A DNA stretch of 64,000 nt from Flexifilum sp963727545 (lineage in GTDB: Bacteria > Chloroflexota > Anaerolineae > Aggregatilineales > Phototrophicaceae), in contig CAVSGS010000021.1 in NCBI GenBank assembly GCA_963727545.1, positions 1 to 64,000 on the forward strand, read 5' to 3'. Both the position numbers and the translations under genes were made by a program. Below the pieces are notes generated by a model. The model worked only from the letters and a program-made list of their open reading frames with translations, had not been told where the DNA came from and searched no databases. This document shows, piece by piece, positions 50,235 to 58,565 of this stretch (within the stretch, counting starts at the first letter, position 1; each line of letters begins with the position of its first letter).

Positions 50235-50858
50235 ATGCTGGCTTTGATCGCGCGCGGATTGACCCTCGGCTTGACCGCCGGTATTCTCCCCGGACCGCTG
50301 CAAACTTACCTGATCCAGACGACGCTGCTGCAAGGCTGGCGCAAAGCGTTGATCATCGTCATTGCGCCCCTGCTCGGCGATCTACCGCTGATCGTGCTGA
50401 CGGTCTTAGTGCTCCAGCAGTTCCCGCCGGAGTTCATCCGCGCGATCCAGATCGTCGGCGGGCTGTTCGTGCTCTGGCTGGCGCGAGCGGCGTGGCTCAA
50501 CTTCCGCGCCGGGACGCTAATCGCCGCCAGCGACGGCGTGCCCATCCTGAGCACGCGCCAACTGCTGACACGCTCGGTGCTGATCAACCTGCTCAATCCC
50601 AGTCCTTATATCTTCTGGGGAACGGTCAACGGACCGCTGCTGGTCGAAGGCTTGCGCACGTCGATTTTCGCCGGAGCCGCTTTCCTGATCGCCTTCTACG
50701 GCTCGATCATGGGGGTGCTGCTGGGATTGATCGCGGTGTTCAACCGCGTGCGCTTGCTCGACCCGCGCCTGACTCGCGCCGTGCTGCTGCTGGTCACCCT
50801 GCTGCTGGTGATCTTTGGCTTGTCGCTGATCGCGCAGGGCGTCGGCTTAACCGCGTAA
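50235..50858 (+). CDS. LysE/RhtB-family exporter
   Basis: 207 aa with six membrane helices. N-terminus LGLTAGILPGPLQTYLIQTTLLQGWRKALI is the family's xPGPxxx / G-x-R pattern, followed by LGDLPLIVLTVLVLQQF and the second-half motif VLINLLNPSPYIFWGTV. AAAGGATT precedes the ATG at good spacing. Exports amino acids or another small polar compound; substrate unknown. Stands alone. Confidence 0.87.
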   Translation: MLALIARGLTLGLTAGILPGPLQTYLIQTTLLQGWRKALIIVIAPLLGDLPLIVLTVLVLQQFPPEFIRAIQIVGGLFVLWLARAAWLNFRAGTLIAASDGVPILSTRQLLTRSVLINLLNPSPYIFWGTVNGPLLVEGLRTSIFAGAAFLIAFYGSIMGVLLGLIAVFNRVRLLDPRLTRAVLLLVTLLLVIFGLSLIAQGVGLTA

Positions 50859-50867
50859 GCTGCTCAT

Positions 50868-51299
50868 TCAAGGGAAAAAGAGCAGCAGATAGACCGTCGC
50901 CACCGTCATCTGCTTGGAAATACCAAGCCCCAGACTGATACCCTCACTGTCACATCTGCCTTCGAGCACCAGCTTGGTTTCGCTCGTCAACCACCAGTCC
51001 GGTCTGCCGGGATAGAGAGACAATCCTCCCCGCTCGTGAGGATATTGATCATAGAAATCGCTTTGACTGACAAAGCAGGTCGTGGCGAGGAAATCATCGA
51101 GATCGGTTTCTGGCAGGTCGAACTTAAGGTAATCGGTTCGCCACTGACCTTCGCCAAAATACAGCGTTCTCACCGCTTGAGCGGTCGGCGGAATCTCGAT
51201 GTAGGTTTGGGCAACTGACAATCCGCGTTCCTCGGCGGTGGGTCTACAGCCGGAGAAAACAGTCATCAGGACCAATAAAACGAAGTAAGCGCAGCGCAT
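50868..51299 (-). CDS. Small lipoprotein, unknown function
   Basis: 143 aa. Signal peptide with lipobox VFSGC (Cys18). Body about 120 residues with two Cys in DDFLATTCFVSQSDF and LEGRCDSEGISLG, which may form a disulfide. C-terminus hydrophobic (VATVYLLLFFP), so a second anchor is possible. AAGGAAG before the ATG at 51299. It converges with the LysE gene. Confidence 0.7.
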   Translation of the reverse strand: MRCAYFVLLVLMTVFSGCRPTAEERGLSVAQTYIEIPPTAQAVRTLYFGEGQWRTDYLKFDLPETDLDDFLATTCFVSQSDFYDQYPHERGGLSLYPGRPDWWLTSETKLVLEGRCDSEGISLGLGISKQMTVATVYLLLFFP

Positions 51300-51393
51300 C
51301 GCAACTTCCTTACTCGCTCATTGATCCGATCCTAATTCGGTTCTACCGGCTCCTTCAAGCACTCAAACCACGAGCCTGAATGAAGTCTAGCGG

Positions 51394-51777
51394 TCAGCCT
51401 CGCCAGAAGAAGTACCCGACCGGCAGGATGATCGCGCACTCGACGGCGATCGCGATGCCGAGCAAGCGGAGCAAGCGGCGCTCGCCGACGTGCTTGCCGA
51501 TATACTCGCCGCCGACGATGATCGCCGTAATCGCCAACAAGCCCAAGATCATTGATCCGCAGTTGTTGACAATGTCGATCAACCCGGCGTTCTGCGATTT
51601 CGAGAGCGAATCAACCCCGCTCAGCAGGAGCGCTGCGCCCCAGATCACCAACTCGCGGAGCGCGAAGATCGCTGCCAGCGCCAAAACCGACGCGATCAGC
51701 CCCAGCGCGATGGTCAGCAGGTGAAGCCCCAGCCGTTGAGCCGGTGACCGGCTATCAAGCAATGGATTGGCTTTCAT
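51394..51777 (-). CDS. Four-helix membrane protein, unknown
   Basis: 127 aa from the ATG at 51777 (MKANPLLDSRSPAQRLG), which has GGGAGG about ten bases upstream; the longer frame starts inside that ribosome site. Hydrophobic segments near 18-40, 43-55, 68-87 and 103-123. No family recognised. Possibly a small transporter subunit or stress membrane protein. It diverges from the CPA1 antiporter gene, 90 bp away. Confidence 0.6.
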   Translation of the reverse strand: MKANPLLDSRSPAQRLGLHLLTIALGLIASVLALAAIFALRELVIWGAALLLSGVDSLSKSQNAGLIDIVNNCGSMILGLLAITAIIVGGEYIGKHVGERRLLRLLGIAIAVECAIILPVGYFFWRG

Positions 51778-51869
51778 GAATCGTGATGCCTCCCGCCAAT
51801 AAAAATCATGCAAAGCTCATCTATACTACGTATAATGCCTGACACGCTCGACGATAGAAGGGATGTCCT

Positions 51870-53702
51870 TTGTCTGAAGAACTCCTGATCGGCATCGCCA
51901 GCGTTCTCGTGCTGGGGATTACTGCCCAATGGATCGCATGGCGGCTCAAGCTGCCGTCGATCTTGGTACTCCTGACCTTCGGGTTTATCGCCGGTCCCGT
52001 GACCGGCTTCCTCCATGTCGATGCCCTCTTGGGCGATCTGCTCTTCCCGATCGTTTCACTCTCGGTCGGAATCATCCTGTTCGAAGGTGGATTAAGTCTC
52101 AAATTCGCGGACGTGCGCACGACCGGGCGCGTGATCCGCAACCTGATCACCATTGGCGCGCTGGTGACGTGGGTGCTCACCAGTGCCGCCGCCTACCTGA
52201 TCCTCGGCTTGAACCTCGCGCTGGCGGTGCAGTTGGGGGCGGTGCTGGTCGTGACCGGTCCCACCGTGATCGGTCCCCTCCTCCGGCACGTCCGCCCCAC
52301 CGGGCAAATCGGCTCGATCTTGCGCTGGGAAGGCATCCTGATCGATCCGGTCGGCGCGACGCTGGCGGTTTTGGTCTTCGACGCCATCCTGATCGGCGAC
52401 CTGCAAAGCGCCGCCGGTGCGACGATCACCTCTATTATCATGACGATTCTCGCCGGCGGTGTGATGGGCTTGGTCGGTGGCGGCGTGATGGTGGGATTTC
52501 TACGCCGCTACTGGATTCCCGACTACCTGCAAAGCACGGCGACGCTGATGATGGTCGTTGCGGTCTTCGCTCTCTCGGAACAACTGCAACATGAGTCCGG
52601 GCTGCTGGCGACGACCGTGATGGGCATCGTCCTCGCCAACCAGCGCTTGGTGACGGTGCGGCAGATCGCCAAATTCAAAGAGAACATCGGCGTGCTGTTG
52701 ATCTCCAGTCTATTCATCTTGCTCTCGGCGCGCATCCGCATCGACGAACTGCAAGCGCTGGGCTGGGAGACGATCGCCTTCATCGCCGTCTTGCTGTTCT
52801 TGGTGCGTCCGGCTGCCGTGCTGATCTCGACCTTCCGCAGCGGCTTAAGCTGGCAAGAGCGGCTGTTCCTCTCGTGGATGGCACCGCGCGGGATCGTCGC
52901 GGCGGCGGTGTCGTCGATTTTCGCGCTGCGGCTGGCAGCGGTCAATCATCCACAGGCGGAACTGCTCGTCCCGCTGACCTTCGCCGTGATCGTCGTCACC
53001 TGCGCGGTCTACGGCTTGAGCGCTTTACCGCTGGCGCGCTGGCTCGGCTTGTCGCAGGCAGATCCGCAGGGCGTGCTGATCATCGGCGCGCATGACTGGG
53101 GACGACGCCTCGCCGAAGTACTGGTCAATGCCAAGCAGAAGGTCGTGCTGCTCGACACCAACTTCGCCAACGTGCAGGCGGCACGCTTGAACGGGTTGGA
53201 AGCCTATTACGGCAGCGCCACCGCCGACGGTCACGAAGACCTCAAGCTCGACGGCATCGGGCGGCTGCTGGCGCTCACCTCCAACGACGAAGTGAACGCG
53301 CTCTCGGCGATGCACTTCGTCGAGGAGTTCGGCAGCGCCGAGGTCTACCAACTGGCGATCCAGCACAAGGAAGGGCAGCGCGAGGAAGTCGTCTCGAAAG
53401 ACCTGCGCGGGCGGCTGTTGTTCAGCCGTGACGCCGACTTCCCCGAACTCACGCGCCGGTTCGCCGCCGGAGCGACGGTCAAGGCGACGCCGCTCACCCG
53501 CGAGTTCGACTATCGCGCCTATCAAACGCAGTACAACGGGAACGTCCTGCCGCTGTTTCTGATCGACCCGCTGGCGAGCCGCCTGTCGATCTTCGCCCTC
53601 GACGCCACGCTCTCGCCGCAGCCGGGGCAGATCATCGTCAGCTTGATCCAGTCAACCAGCCCCGCACCTGAACCAGAGCAAGTCGCAACAGCAATGGCGT
53701 AA
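51870..53702 (+). CDS. CPA1-family Na+/H+ antiporter with TrkA-N domain
   Basis: 610 aa from a TTG start (AAGGGAT upstream). About 12 helices: LKLPSILVLLTFGFIAGP near 27-44, FEGGLSLKFADV, the ion-path region VVTGPTVIGPLLRHVRP near 125-142 and WMAPRGIVAAAVSS near 330-345. The C-terminal TrkA-N domain (QGVLIIGAHDWGRRLAEVLV, 398-417) binds NAD(H) and gates transport. A further 100-residue tail follows. RosB/NhaP2-like organisation. Confidence 0.93.
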   Translation: MSEELLIGIASVLVLGITAQWIAWRLKLPSILVLLTFGFIAGPVTGFLHVDALLGDLLFPIVSLSVGIILFEGGLSLKFADVRTTGRVIRNLITIGALVTWVLTSAAAYLILGLNLALAVQLGAVLVVTGPTVIGPLLRHVRPTGQIGSILRWEGILIDPVGATLAVLVFDAILIGDLQSAAGATITSIIMTILAGGVMGLVGGGVMVGFLRRYWIPDYLQSTATLMMVVAVFALSEQLQHESGLLATTVMGIVLANQRLVTVRQIAKFKENIGVLLISSLFILLSARIRIDELQALGWETIAFIAVLLFLVRPAAVLISTFRSGLSWQERLFLSWMAPRGIVAAAVSSIFALRLAAVNHPQAELLVPLTFAVIVVTCAVYGLSALPLARWLGLSQADPQGVLIIGAHDWGRRLAEVLVNAKQKVVLLDTNFANVQAARLNGLEAYYGSATADGHEDLKLDGIGRLLALTSNDEVNALSAMHFVEEFGSAEVYQLAIQHKEGQREEVVSKDLRGRLLFSRDADFPELTRRFAAGATVKATPLTREFDYRAYQTQYNGNVLPLFLIDPLASRLSIFALDATLSPQPGQIIVSLIQSTSPAPEPEQVATAMA

Positions 53703-53745
53703 AATGGATTTGTCCGGGCAGCTGAAACCCCCGATAATGGGGGAC

Positions 53746-53773
53746 GTAGGGGCGTTATATATAACGCCCCTAC
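53746..53773. repeat. GTAGGGGC-family perfect hairpin
   Basis: 28 bp: GTAGGGGC, GTTATA/TATAAC, GCCCCTAC. Same core as the copy at 63805-63832. Confidence 0.87.
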
Positions 53774-53808
53774 AAAACAACGCTCCTTAATCTAGTTGGC
53801 ATAACCTC

Positions 53809-54654
53809 ATGATCGACAACTCACGCCTCGAAACCAACCTGATCCACGTTGCCCGCCGCTACGCGCCCGCGCTGATCCCGGCGGGCTGGCAGAAGCCCGG
53901 CGATTACTCCGGCGCGCTGCCCGACCTCGCGCGCGCACTGGCGACATACAATGTGCTCGTCCTCGCCGGCGACGTACCTGCGACCGGCGTCAAAGCGTGG
54001 ACGGATGGTTATACCGACTTCTACGCGCTGCTGACCGGCGCGCTGTTCCCCTCTTACACGCGCGTCAGCGCCTTTTACCTCGATCAAGCTGCGCCGCCGC
54101 TGGTCGCGATCTACGGCGAAGCCACCCCGGTGATCACGGTGCTGGCGGGTTTCGCTGCGCCCTACGTGGTCGCGCGACAAGGGACGCGCCCCTCAGAGGT
54201 CGAAGTACTCGGCATGATGGACATGATCCTCGAAGAACTCGAAGCGACCGATCTCCCGCGCGGCGATTACCGCCGTCTGCGCGACAGTGGCGCAACCTAC
54301 CTGCGCGCGCTGCTCGGCATTCAGGGGCGACAGTTTCCGCTCACGCCCGCCGCCCGCCCGATCTTCGCGGAAATGGCAGTTGCCCCCGCCAATACTCCGG
54401 CGAAGCCCGCGCCACCGCCACCGACCGATCTGCCGGAGACGACGACCGCCGCGCCACCGATCCCCGACTCGATGCCGGAGCAGCTTACGTCGAGCGAGCC
54501 ACCCGCCACCCTGCCGGAAGCGCCAGCAGCGCCAGCGCCGGAACCCGCGCCGCGCAAGTTCGATCCCGACGCCGTGCCGATCTTCTTCAATCCCGCCCCG
54601 CGTGACGCCGGCAATCCGCCCCCGCTCGCGCCCCCGCTGCCGCGCCGACCCTGA
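53809..54654 (+). CDS. Hypothetical protein with Pro/Ala-rich tail
   Basis: 281 aa. N-terminal 185 residues are globular: LETNLIHVARRYAPALIPAGW, TGALFPSYTRVSAFYLDQAAPPLVAIYG, VEVLGMMDMILEELEATDLP. The rest is low-complexity Pro/Ala (PAKPAPPPP, PEAPAAPAPEPAP), ending PLAPPLPRRP. No signal peptide. No recognised family. The tail may be a spacer or partner-binding arm. Near the secreted gene at 54802, possibly co-transcribed. Confidence 0.55.
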   Translation: MIDNSRLETNLIHVARRYAPALIPAGWQKPGDYSGALPDLARALATYNVLVLAGDVPATGVKAWTDGYTDFYALLTGALFPSYTRVSAFYLDQAAPPLVAIYGEATPVITVLAGFAAPYVVARQGTRPSEVEVLGMMDMILEELEATDLPRGDYRRLRDSGATYLRALLGIQGRQFPLTPAARPIFAEMAVAPANTPAKPAPPPPTDLPETTTAAPPIPDSMPEQLTSSEPPATLPEAPAAPAPEPAPRKFDPDAVPIFFNPAPRDAGNPPPLAPPLPRRP

Positions 54655-54662
54655 CGGTCATC

Positions 54663-54688
54663 GTAGGGGCGCACGGCGCTGCGCCCGC
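54663..54688. repeat. GTAGGGGC-family hairpin, degenerate
   Basis: GTAGGGGC, GCACG/GCTGCGC partial pairing and GCCCGC. Third arm bases are altered, so only the core stem is intact. Confidence 0.55.
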
Positions 54689-54801
54689 GGTTGATTCGTT
54701 CGCCTTCACCTCAACTGCGCTCATCAGCGAACGCGGTTATAATGTGAACACGAATTCGCACCGGGGCGCGCCGCTTTGCGCCGCGCAAAGGAGCTTTGTC
54801 T

Positions 54802-55827
54802 GTGAATCGACTGACCAATCGTCGCCTAGCTCGCTTCGTGATTTTTGCTGCCCTGCTGATCGCTGTGGGGACGGCTGCCGCGCAGGATACTTTCCCGACC
54901 CTGCCGCCGGTCGATACGCCCGCGCCGCAGCTCGAAATCCTCACGCCGCTGCCACCACCGCCGGAGACGGCGACCGCTGCCGCCGAGCAGCCCGCCGCCC
55001 AACCCACTGAGCCGCCCGCGAGCGCGCTCGGCGTCGAGCAAACCGAAGCGCTCCCCAGCTTGATCGCCGCCCGTGCCGACCTCGAACTGTTGGCGACCAC
55101 CGCCATCGGCTCGGCACAGCGTCCGCTCGGTTGGAGCGGCAGCATCGACGTCAACGATCCGCAGCTTGCCTTGTGGATCCGGCTCGACCTTGAAACACTG
55201 GCAGGGATGGTCATGGGTGAGGATCAGCGTCCGCCGGGCTGGTTCGGCGTCGTGCCGAGCATTCCGTTGGCGATCGCCCGCGACATCCGCCACGATCTCG
55301 AACTGTTGGCAGACGTGGTGATCGGCGCGACGGGTGTTCGTCCGGCTGGATGGACCGGCGACGACCCGATGATGCGCTGCTCGCGCGCGACACAATCCCT
55401 GTTCACGCTGCTGCAAAGCCGGGGTCTCACCTTTGACATCGACTTCACACAGGCGGATTACTGCGCCGCCGCCGAGATCGCCGCGTCGCTCTACGTCGAG
55501 CGCAACGTCTTACAGCCACCGCCGCAAACTGTTGCCAACGTCGGGCACTATCCTTACGTGACGGAAAACGCTTTCGCCGTCGCCTTCCTCGACCGCGCTG
55601 CCCGCCATAAGATCGGCGTGCTGCCGGTCGGCACCGGCTTCGATACGCTGGGACGCAGCACCTTCGAGTTCTCGAACATGATGCTGATCCGCGGCGATAA
55701 CTTCCGCGTGTTCGTCGACTACACGACCACGCCGATCACCGATGCTGAATTCTACGCCCTGCCGGAGATCGGCAGCGCCGAGACCACCGATTGTCAAGCG
55801 GATTGGTGCGGTAAAGGGCTAGATTAG
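54802..55827 (+). CDS. Secreted protein of unknown function
   Basis: 341 aa from the GTG at 54802; AAGGAG lies eight bases before it, whereas the upstream TTG would be only two bases away. Signal peptide RLARFVIFAALLIAVGTAAA-QD. A Pro-rich linker (about 25-80) leads to two related repeats, LELLATTAIGSAQRPLGWSG and LELLADVVIGATGVRPAGW, plus a similar middle (LETLAGMVMGEDQRPPGW), so three tandem copies of a ~40-residue unit. C-terminal domain with Cys residues ends TDCQADWCGKGLD. No recognised family. Confidence 0.65.
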   Translation: MNRLTNRRLARFVIFAALLIAVGTAAAQDTFPTLPPVDTPAPQLEILTPLPPPPETATAAAEQPAAQPTEPPASALGVEQTEALPSLIAARADLELLATTAIGSAQRPLGWSGSIDVNDPQLALWIRLDLETLAGMVMGEDQRPPGWFGVVPSIPLAIARDIRHDLELLADVVIGATGVRPAGWTGDDPMMRCSRATQSLFTLLQSRGLTFDIDFTQADYCAAAEIAASLYVERNVLQPPPQTVANVGHYPYVTENAFAVAFLDRAARHKIGVLPVGTGFDTLGRSTFEFSNMMLIRGDNFRVFVDYTTTPITDAEFYALPEIGSAETTDCQADWCGKGLD

Positions 55828-55846
55828 TCGTTTTTGTCACAACGAT

Positions 55847-55874
55847 GTAGGGGCGCACAGCCGTGCGCCCCTAC
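55847..55874. repeat. GTAGGGGC-family hairpin
   Basis: 28 bp: GTAGGGGC, GCACAG/CCGTGC (one central mismatch), GCCCCTAC. Confidence 0.85.
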
Positions 55875-55889
55875 GAAAACCCACGTCAC

Positions 55890-57509
55890 TTAATTCGCGC
55901 GTATTCCCGTAATGTGCAAACTGAAAACGCCATCACTGCTGATGCTCAGCCCGCCGTCGATCTCGGTCAGCGGCAGCGCCGGATCGCGCGGCGGTTGGAT
56001 CGCGATCGCGTCCAGCGCGCGCGGCGCGACGTAGAGCGCGGCATTCTGCGCGTTTTCGAAGGCTGCCGCCCATGCGCGGGCATTGCTCTGCGCCGGGGCA
56101 GCGATCACCTGTTGGACGAAGGGTTCGGTGGTGATGAACAGCGTCGTGTCGTTCGAGCCAAGCGCCAAGCGATCGCCGCCGCCCGGTAAACTGACGTAGG
56201 CGACCGGGACGCCGCTCACGGTCGTGCGCTCGACGTTGACTAACTGTGTGCCGCTGGGGTCGGTCAGCACCAACTTGGACGCCCGCTCGACCGCGTCGAC
56301 CACACGAGTCGGATCGCTGCTGCTGATCCACAGTGCCGCGCCGGTCGAACCATCATCAGCCGGGAACACCGCGAACAAGTACTCGCCGTCGATCAGCCGG
56401 TAGAGGTCGTCGAGCGACAAGCCCGCCAGCGACTCGCCTTGCGCGAGGATCGGCTGCACCTGCGCGATCAAGTCGGCGGCGGACGGCACTGGCGGCGATG
56501 TGGGCGTCGGGGGCGGCGTTGCGTCGACGATGGTACCGAATGATTCGCCACGCACGGGAACCAATAGTCCATACCCCAAACCGACCGACGCGCCCAGCGT
56601 CGTCACGTCGTAGCCGTCGAGCACGACGAAGCTGTCGGCGGGCGCGAGATACCCCAGCGTCAGCGGCGCATCCGGTGGCTCGATTTGGGCGTCGAGCGCG
56701 AAGGCGACGTCGGCGGTCATGCCCTGATCGTCGGCGCCAATGGCGATACCCAAACCGTCAATCGCCGCGCCGTCGAGCAGCGCCGTCTTGAACGCCGACT
56801 CGATTGGATGCAGCCGCAGCGCCGCTTCGACCACCGTCGCCAGCGATGGTGATCCCTGATCACCTAGCGTGGCAAGTTCATCTTGCAGCCACGAGCCATT
56901 GACGTAACCGGTGATCGGCGCGGCGGGCAATTGCGCGCGCACCCGCTGATAGCCGGGGCTTTGGGTCAGGTTTTCCGGTGCAGCGTGAAACAGCGCATCG
57001 ACCCCGGCAGCCGATCCCAGCCAGATCACCGACGAGCCGACCGCTACGGTATAGACTCCGGCGTAGTAGAGGGTGACACTGCCGTAATTCCCGTGATCGA
57101 AAGCTTGCTCCCGCAGTTGATCGACGAACGCCTGCGCGCCCGCCGGATCAGCAATCGGCAGCACGAAGGCGAAATCGCTGATCCCCGGCGACGTTCCCTC
57201 ATTGAGCACTAACGCCGCGGGGTTTCCAACCCACGGCAAGATGTCCGCCGCCGAAACCGCCGGTAAGCGATTCGCGACCACGAGGTCAAGCGCCGTTTGC
57301 GTGTCCGGCGCTTGGTAGGGGACGCCGAGCATCCCCAGCCACAGATTCGCGGCGGCGGTGAACGCCTGCTGACCGGTCGCGCTCGTATCCAGTTCGAGAT
57401 AAACCGGCGTGCTGCTAGGGACAAAAGCCGCCGGATCGATGGCAGCTTGTGCCCACACCGGCGCCGCCAGCACCAGTAAAATCAGCGAAAAACAGATCAC
57501 TCGTTTCAT
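55890..57509 (-). CDS. DUF3352-like secreted protein
   Basis: 539 aa. Signal peptide VICFSLILLVLAAPVWAQA. Body with FVPSSTPVYLELDTSATG, LPWVGNPAALVLNEG, GYVNGSWLQDELATLG, and GEYLFAVFPADDGSTGAALWI, resembling the two-domain DUF3352 family. A Pro-rich linker (PPPTPTSPPVPS) near 330. No enzyme signature. It probably sits outside the membrane, possibly lipoprotein-like, although no lipobox is present. Confidence 0.7.
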   Translation of the reverse strand: MKRVICFSLILLVLAAPVWAQAAIDPAAFVPSSTPVYLELDTSATGQQAFTAAANLWLGMLGVPYQAPDTQTALDLVVANRLPAVSAADILPWVGNPAALVLNEGTSPGISDFAFVLPIADPAGAQAFVDQLREQAFDHGNYGSVTLYYAGVYTVAVGSSVIWLGSAAGVDALFHAAPENLTQSPGYQRVRAQLPAAPITGYVNGSWLQDELATLGDQGSPSLATVVEAALRLHPIESAFKTALLDGAAIDGLGIAIGADDQGMTADVAFALDAQIEPPDAPLTLGYLAPADSFVVLDGYDVTTLGASVGLGYGLLVPVRGESFGTIVDATPPPTPTSPPVPSAADLIAQVQPILAQGESLAGLSLDDLYRLIDGEYLFAVFPADDGSTGAALWISSSDPTRVVDAVERASKLVLTDPSGTQLVNVERTTVSGVPVAYVSLPGGGDRLALGSNDTTLFITTEPFVQQVIAAPAQSNARAWAAAFENAQNAALYVAPRALDAIAIQPPRDPALPLTEIDGGLSISSDGVFSLHITGIRAN

Positions 57510-57622
57510 CGTTTAGGCTTCCTTATCGTCTGCCTTCGACTATACAGCGAGATTGTACCTTTTTACCAAATTGCGAGGGAGTTCGTCACTCAAACGCTGG
57601 AATAATCTCACTTCATCTTTTG

Positions 57623-57651
57623 TTGACATTACCTTAATCTTGGCATAAACT
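57623..57651 (+). promoter_or_regulatory. Strong sigma70-type promoter
   Basis: TTGACA (57623-57628), a 17-bp spacer and TAAACT (57646-57651). Transcript starts near 57658 and would run through the 15-codon ORF to the 57733 terminator. Confidence 0.7.
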
Positions 57652-57683
57652 ACACAGAAAGCAGCACTTTGCAAGGGATACAG

Positions 57684-57731
57684 ATGTACGAGGATAAACT
57701 CTCTAAAGCAAGCCTAGTAAACGACCACTGA
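57684..57731 (+). CDS. 15-aa leader-peptide-like ORF
   Basis: Codes MYEDKLSKASLVNDH. AAGGGA lies five bases before the ATG. The stop ends one base before the terminator stem begins. Too short to judge by composition, but promoter, ribosome site, ORF and terminator are all in phase and correctly spaced. It could be a leader peptide for attenuation of the SWIM gene, or the coding part of a dual-function small RNA. Confidence 0.45.
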   Translation: MYEDKLSKASLVNDH

Positions 57732-57732
57732 A

Positions 57733-57766
57733 GCACGCGGCGTCGCCAGAAACCGCGTGCTTTTTT
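57733..57766 (+). terminator. Terminator/attenuator between sORF and SWIM gene
   Basis: Stem GCACGCGG/CCGCGTGC around CGTCGCCAGAAA, then six T. It lies 40 bp before the SWIM gene start, so it can either end a ~110 nt small RNA or act as an attenuator. Confidence 0.8.
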
Positions 57767-57805
57767 ATTTACACCATTTTCTCATATTTTAGGAGGAAAG
57801 ACGCC

Positions 57806-58300
57806 ATGGACTACGGGATGATCGGCAAAATCGAGAAGGCGAAACGCTACGCCCAACAGCCGGAACGAATCACCTTCCAATCCCTCTGCGCCAACTTTAA
57901 AGGCGACAACGATACCTATCAAGTCTGCCTAAGTCCTGAGGGTTGGGATTGCTCTTGCTCCGGTTTTCACACTCACGGCATTTGCCCGCACGTCATGTGT
58001 ATGGAGAAATTGTTCAAGCCCATGATCAAGCGGAACCCGCTGCGCTACGCACCGGGGCAGAACGTCGTCAGTGACGTGGACAAAGCGATGCGCTATGCCG
58101 ATGAGCCGGATCGCATCCAGTTTCAGGCGTTAGAAGTCACGTTCGATGGCGAAAACAGCCCGCATCATACCAGCTATGCCGACGACGTTTGGCACTGCGA
58201 CTGCTCGTTCTTCGCCAGCCGGGGTGTCTGCTGCCATACGATGGCAATGGAGCGGGTCCTCAAGGACATGATCACCACCGCGATGCCCATTGTCGGATAA
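57806..58300 (+). CDS. Tandem SWIM zinc-finger protein
   Basis: 164 aa of two repeated units. The first SWIM has Cys49, Cys51, Cys60 and His62 (WDCSCSGFHTHGICPH); the second has Cys131, Cys133, Cys142 and His144 (WHCDCSFFASRGVCCH). Each is preceded by KAKRYAQQPERITFQSL / KAMRYADEPDRIQFQAL. SWIM modules bind nucleic acid or protein. AGGAGGAAA lies before the ATG. No other domain, unlike SWIM helicases or transposases. Preceded by a promoter, sORF and terminator leader. Confidence 0.88.
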   Translation: MDYGMIGKIEKAKRYAQQPERITFQSLCANFKGDNDTYQVCLSPEGWDCSCSGFHTHGICPHVMCMEKLFKPMIKRNPLRYAPGQNVVSDVDKAMRYADEPDRIQFQALEVTFDGENSPHHTSYADDVWHCDCSFFASRGVCCHTMAMERVLKDMITTAMPIVG

Positions 58301-58354
58301 TTGGCAACAAATGGTTTCCCTGACATATTAAGGTGGTTTGTGGTACACTGTAAG

Positions 58355-58390
58355 GCGTTCGGGTTAGGTACCCCGAACGCTTTCGTTTTC
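58355..58390 (+). terminator. Terminator after the SWIM gene
   Basis: GCGTTCGG/CCGAACGC stem around a GTTAGGTACC-type loop, then TTTCGTTTT. It isolates the SWIM gene from the opp genes. The 58391-58565 space holds no gene. Confidence 0.75.
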
Positions 58391-58565
58391 ACCAAAAATG
58401 AACCCAAATTGTTCGCTCGGTGTAGTAAAGGCGAACCTTTTTCCCCGTAGTGTGGTCGAAAAGTTCCGTAGCGCTTGACAGCATGTCGGGAATTTTGCAA
58501 ACTCTCACTACTTTTTAGACAATCGATGACACGGGTGGGCAGTTGTTCACAGGAGGACGGACGCA

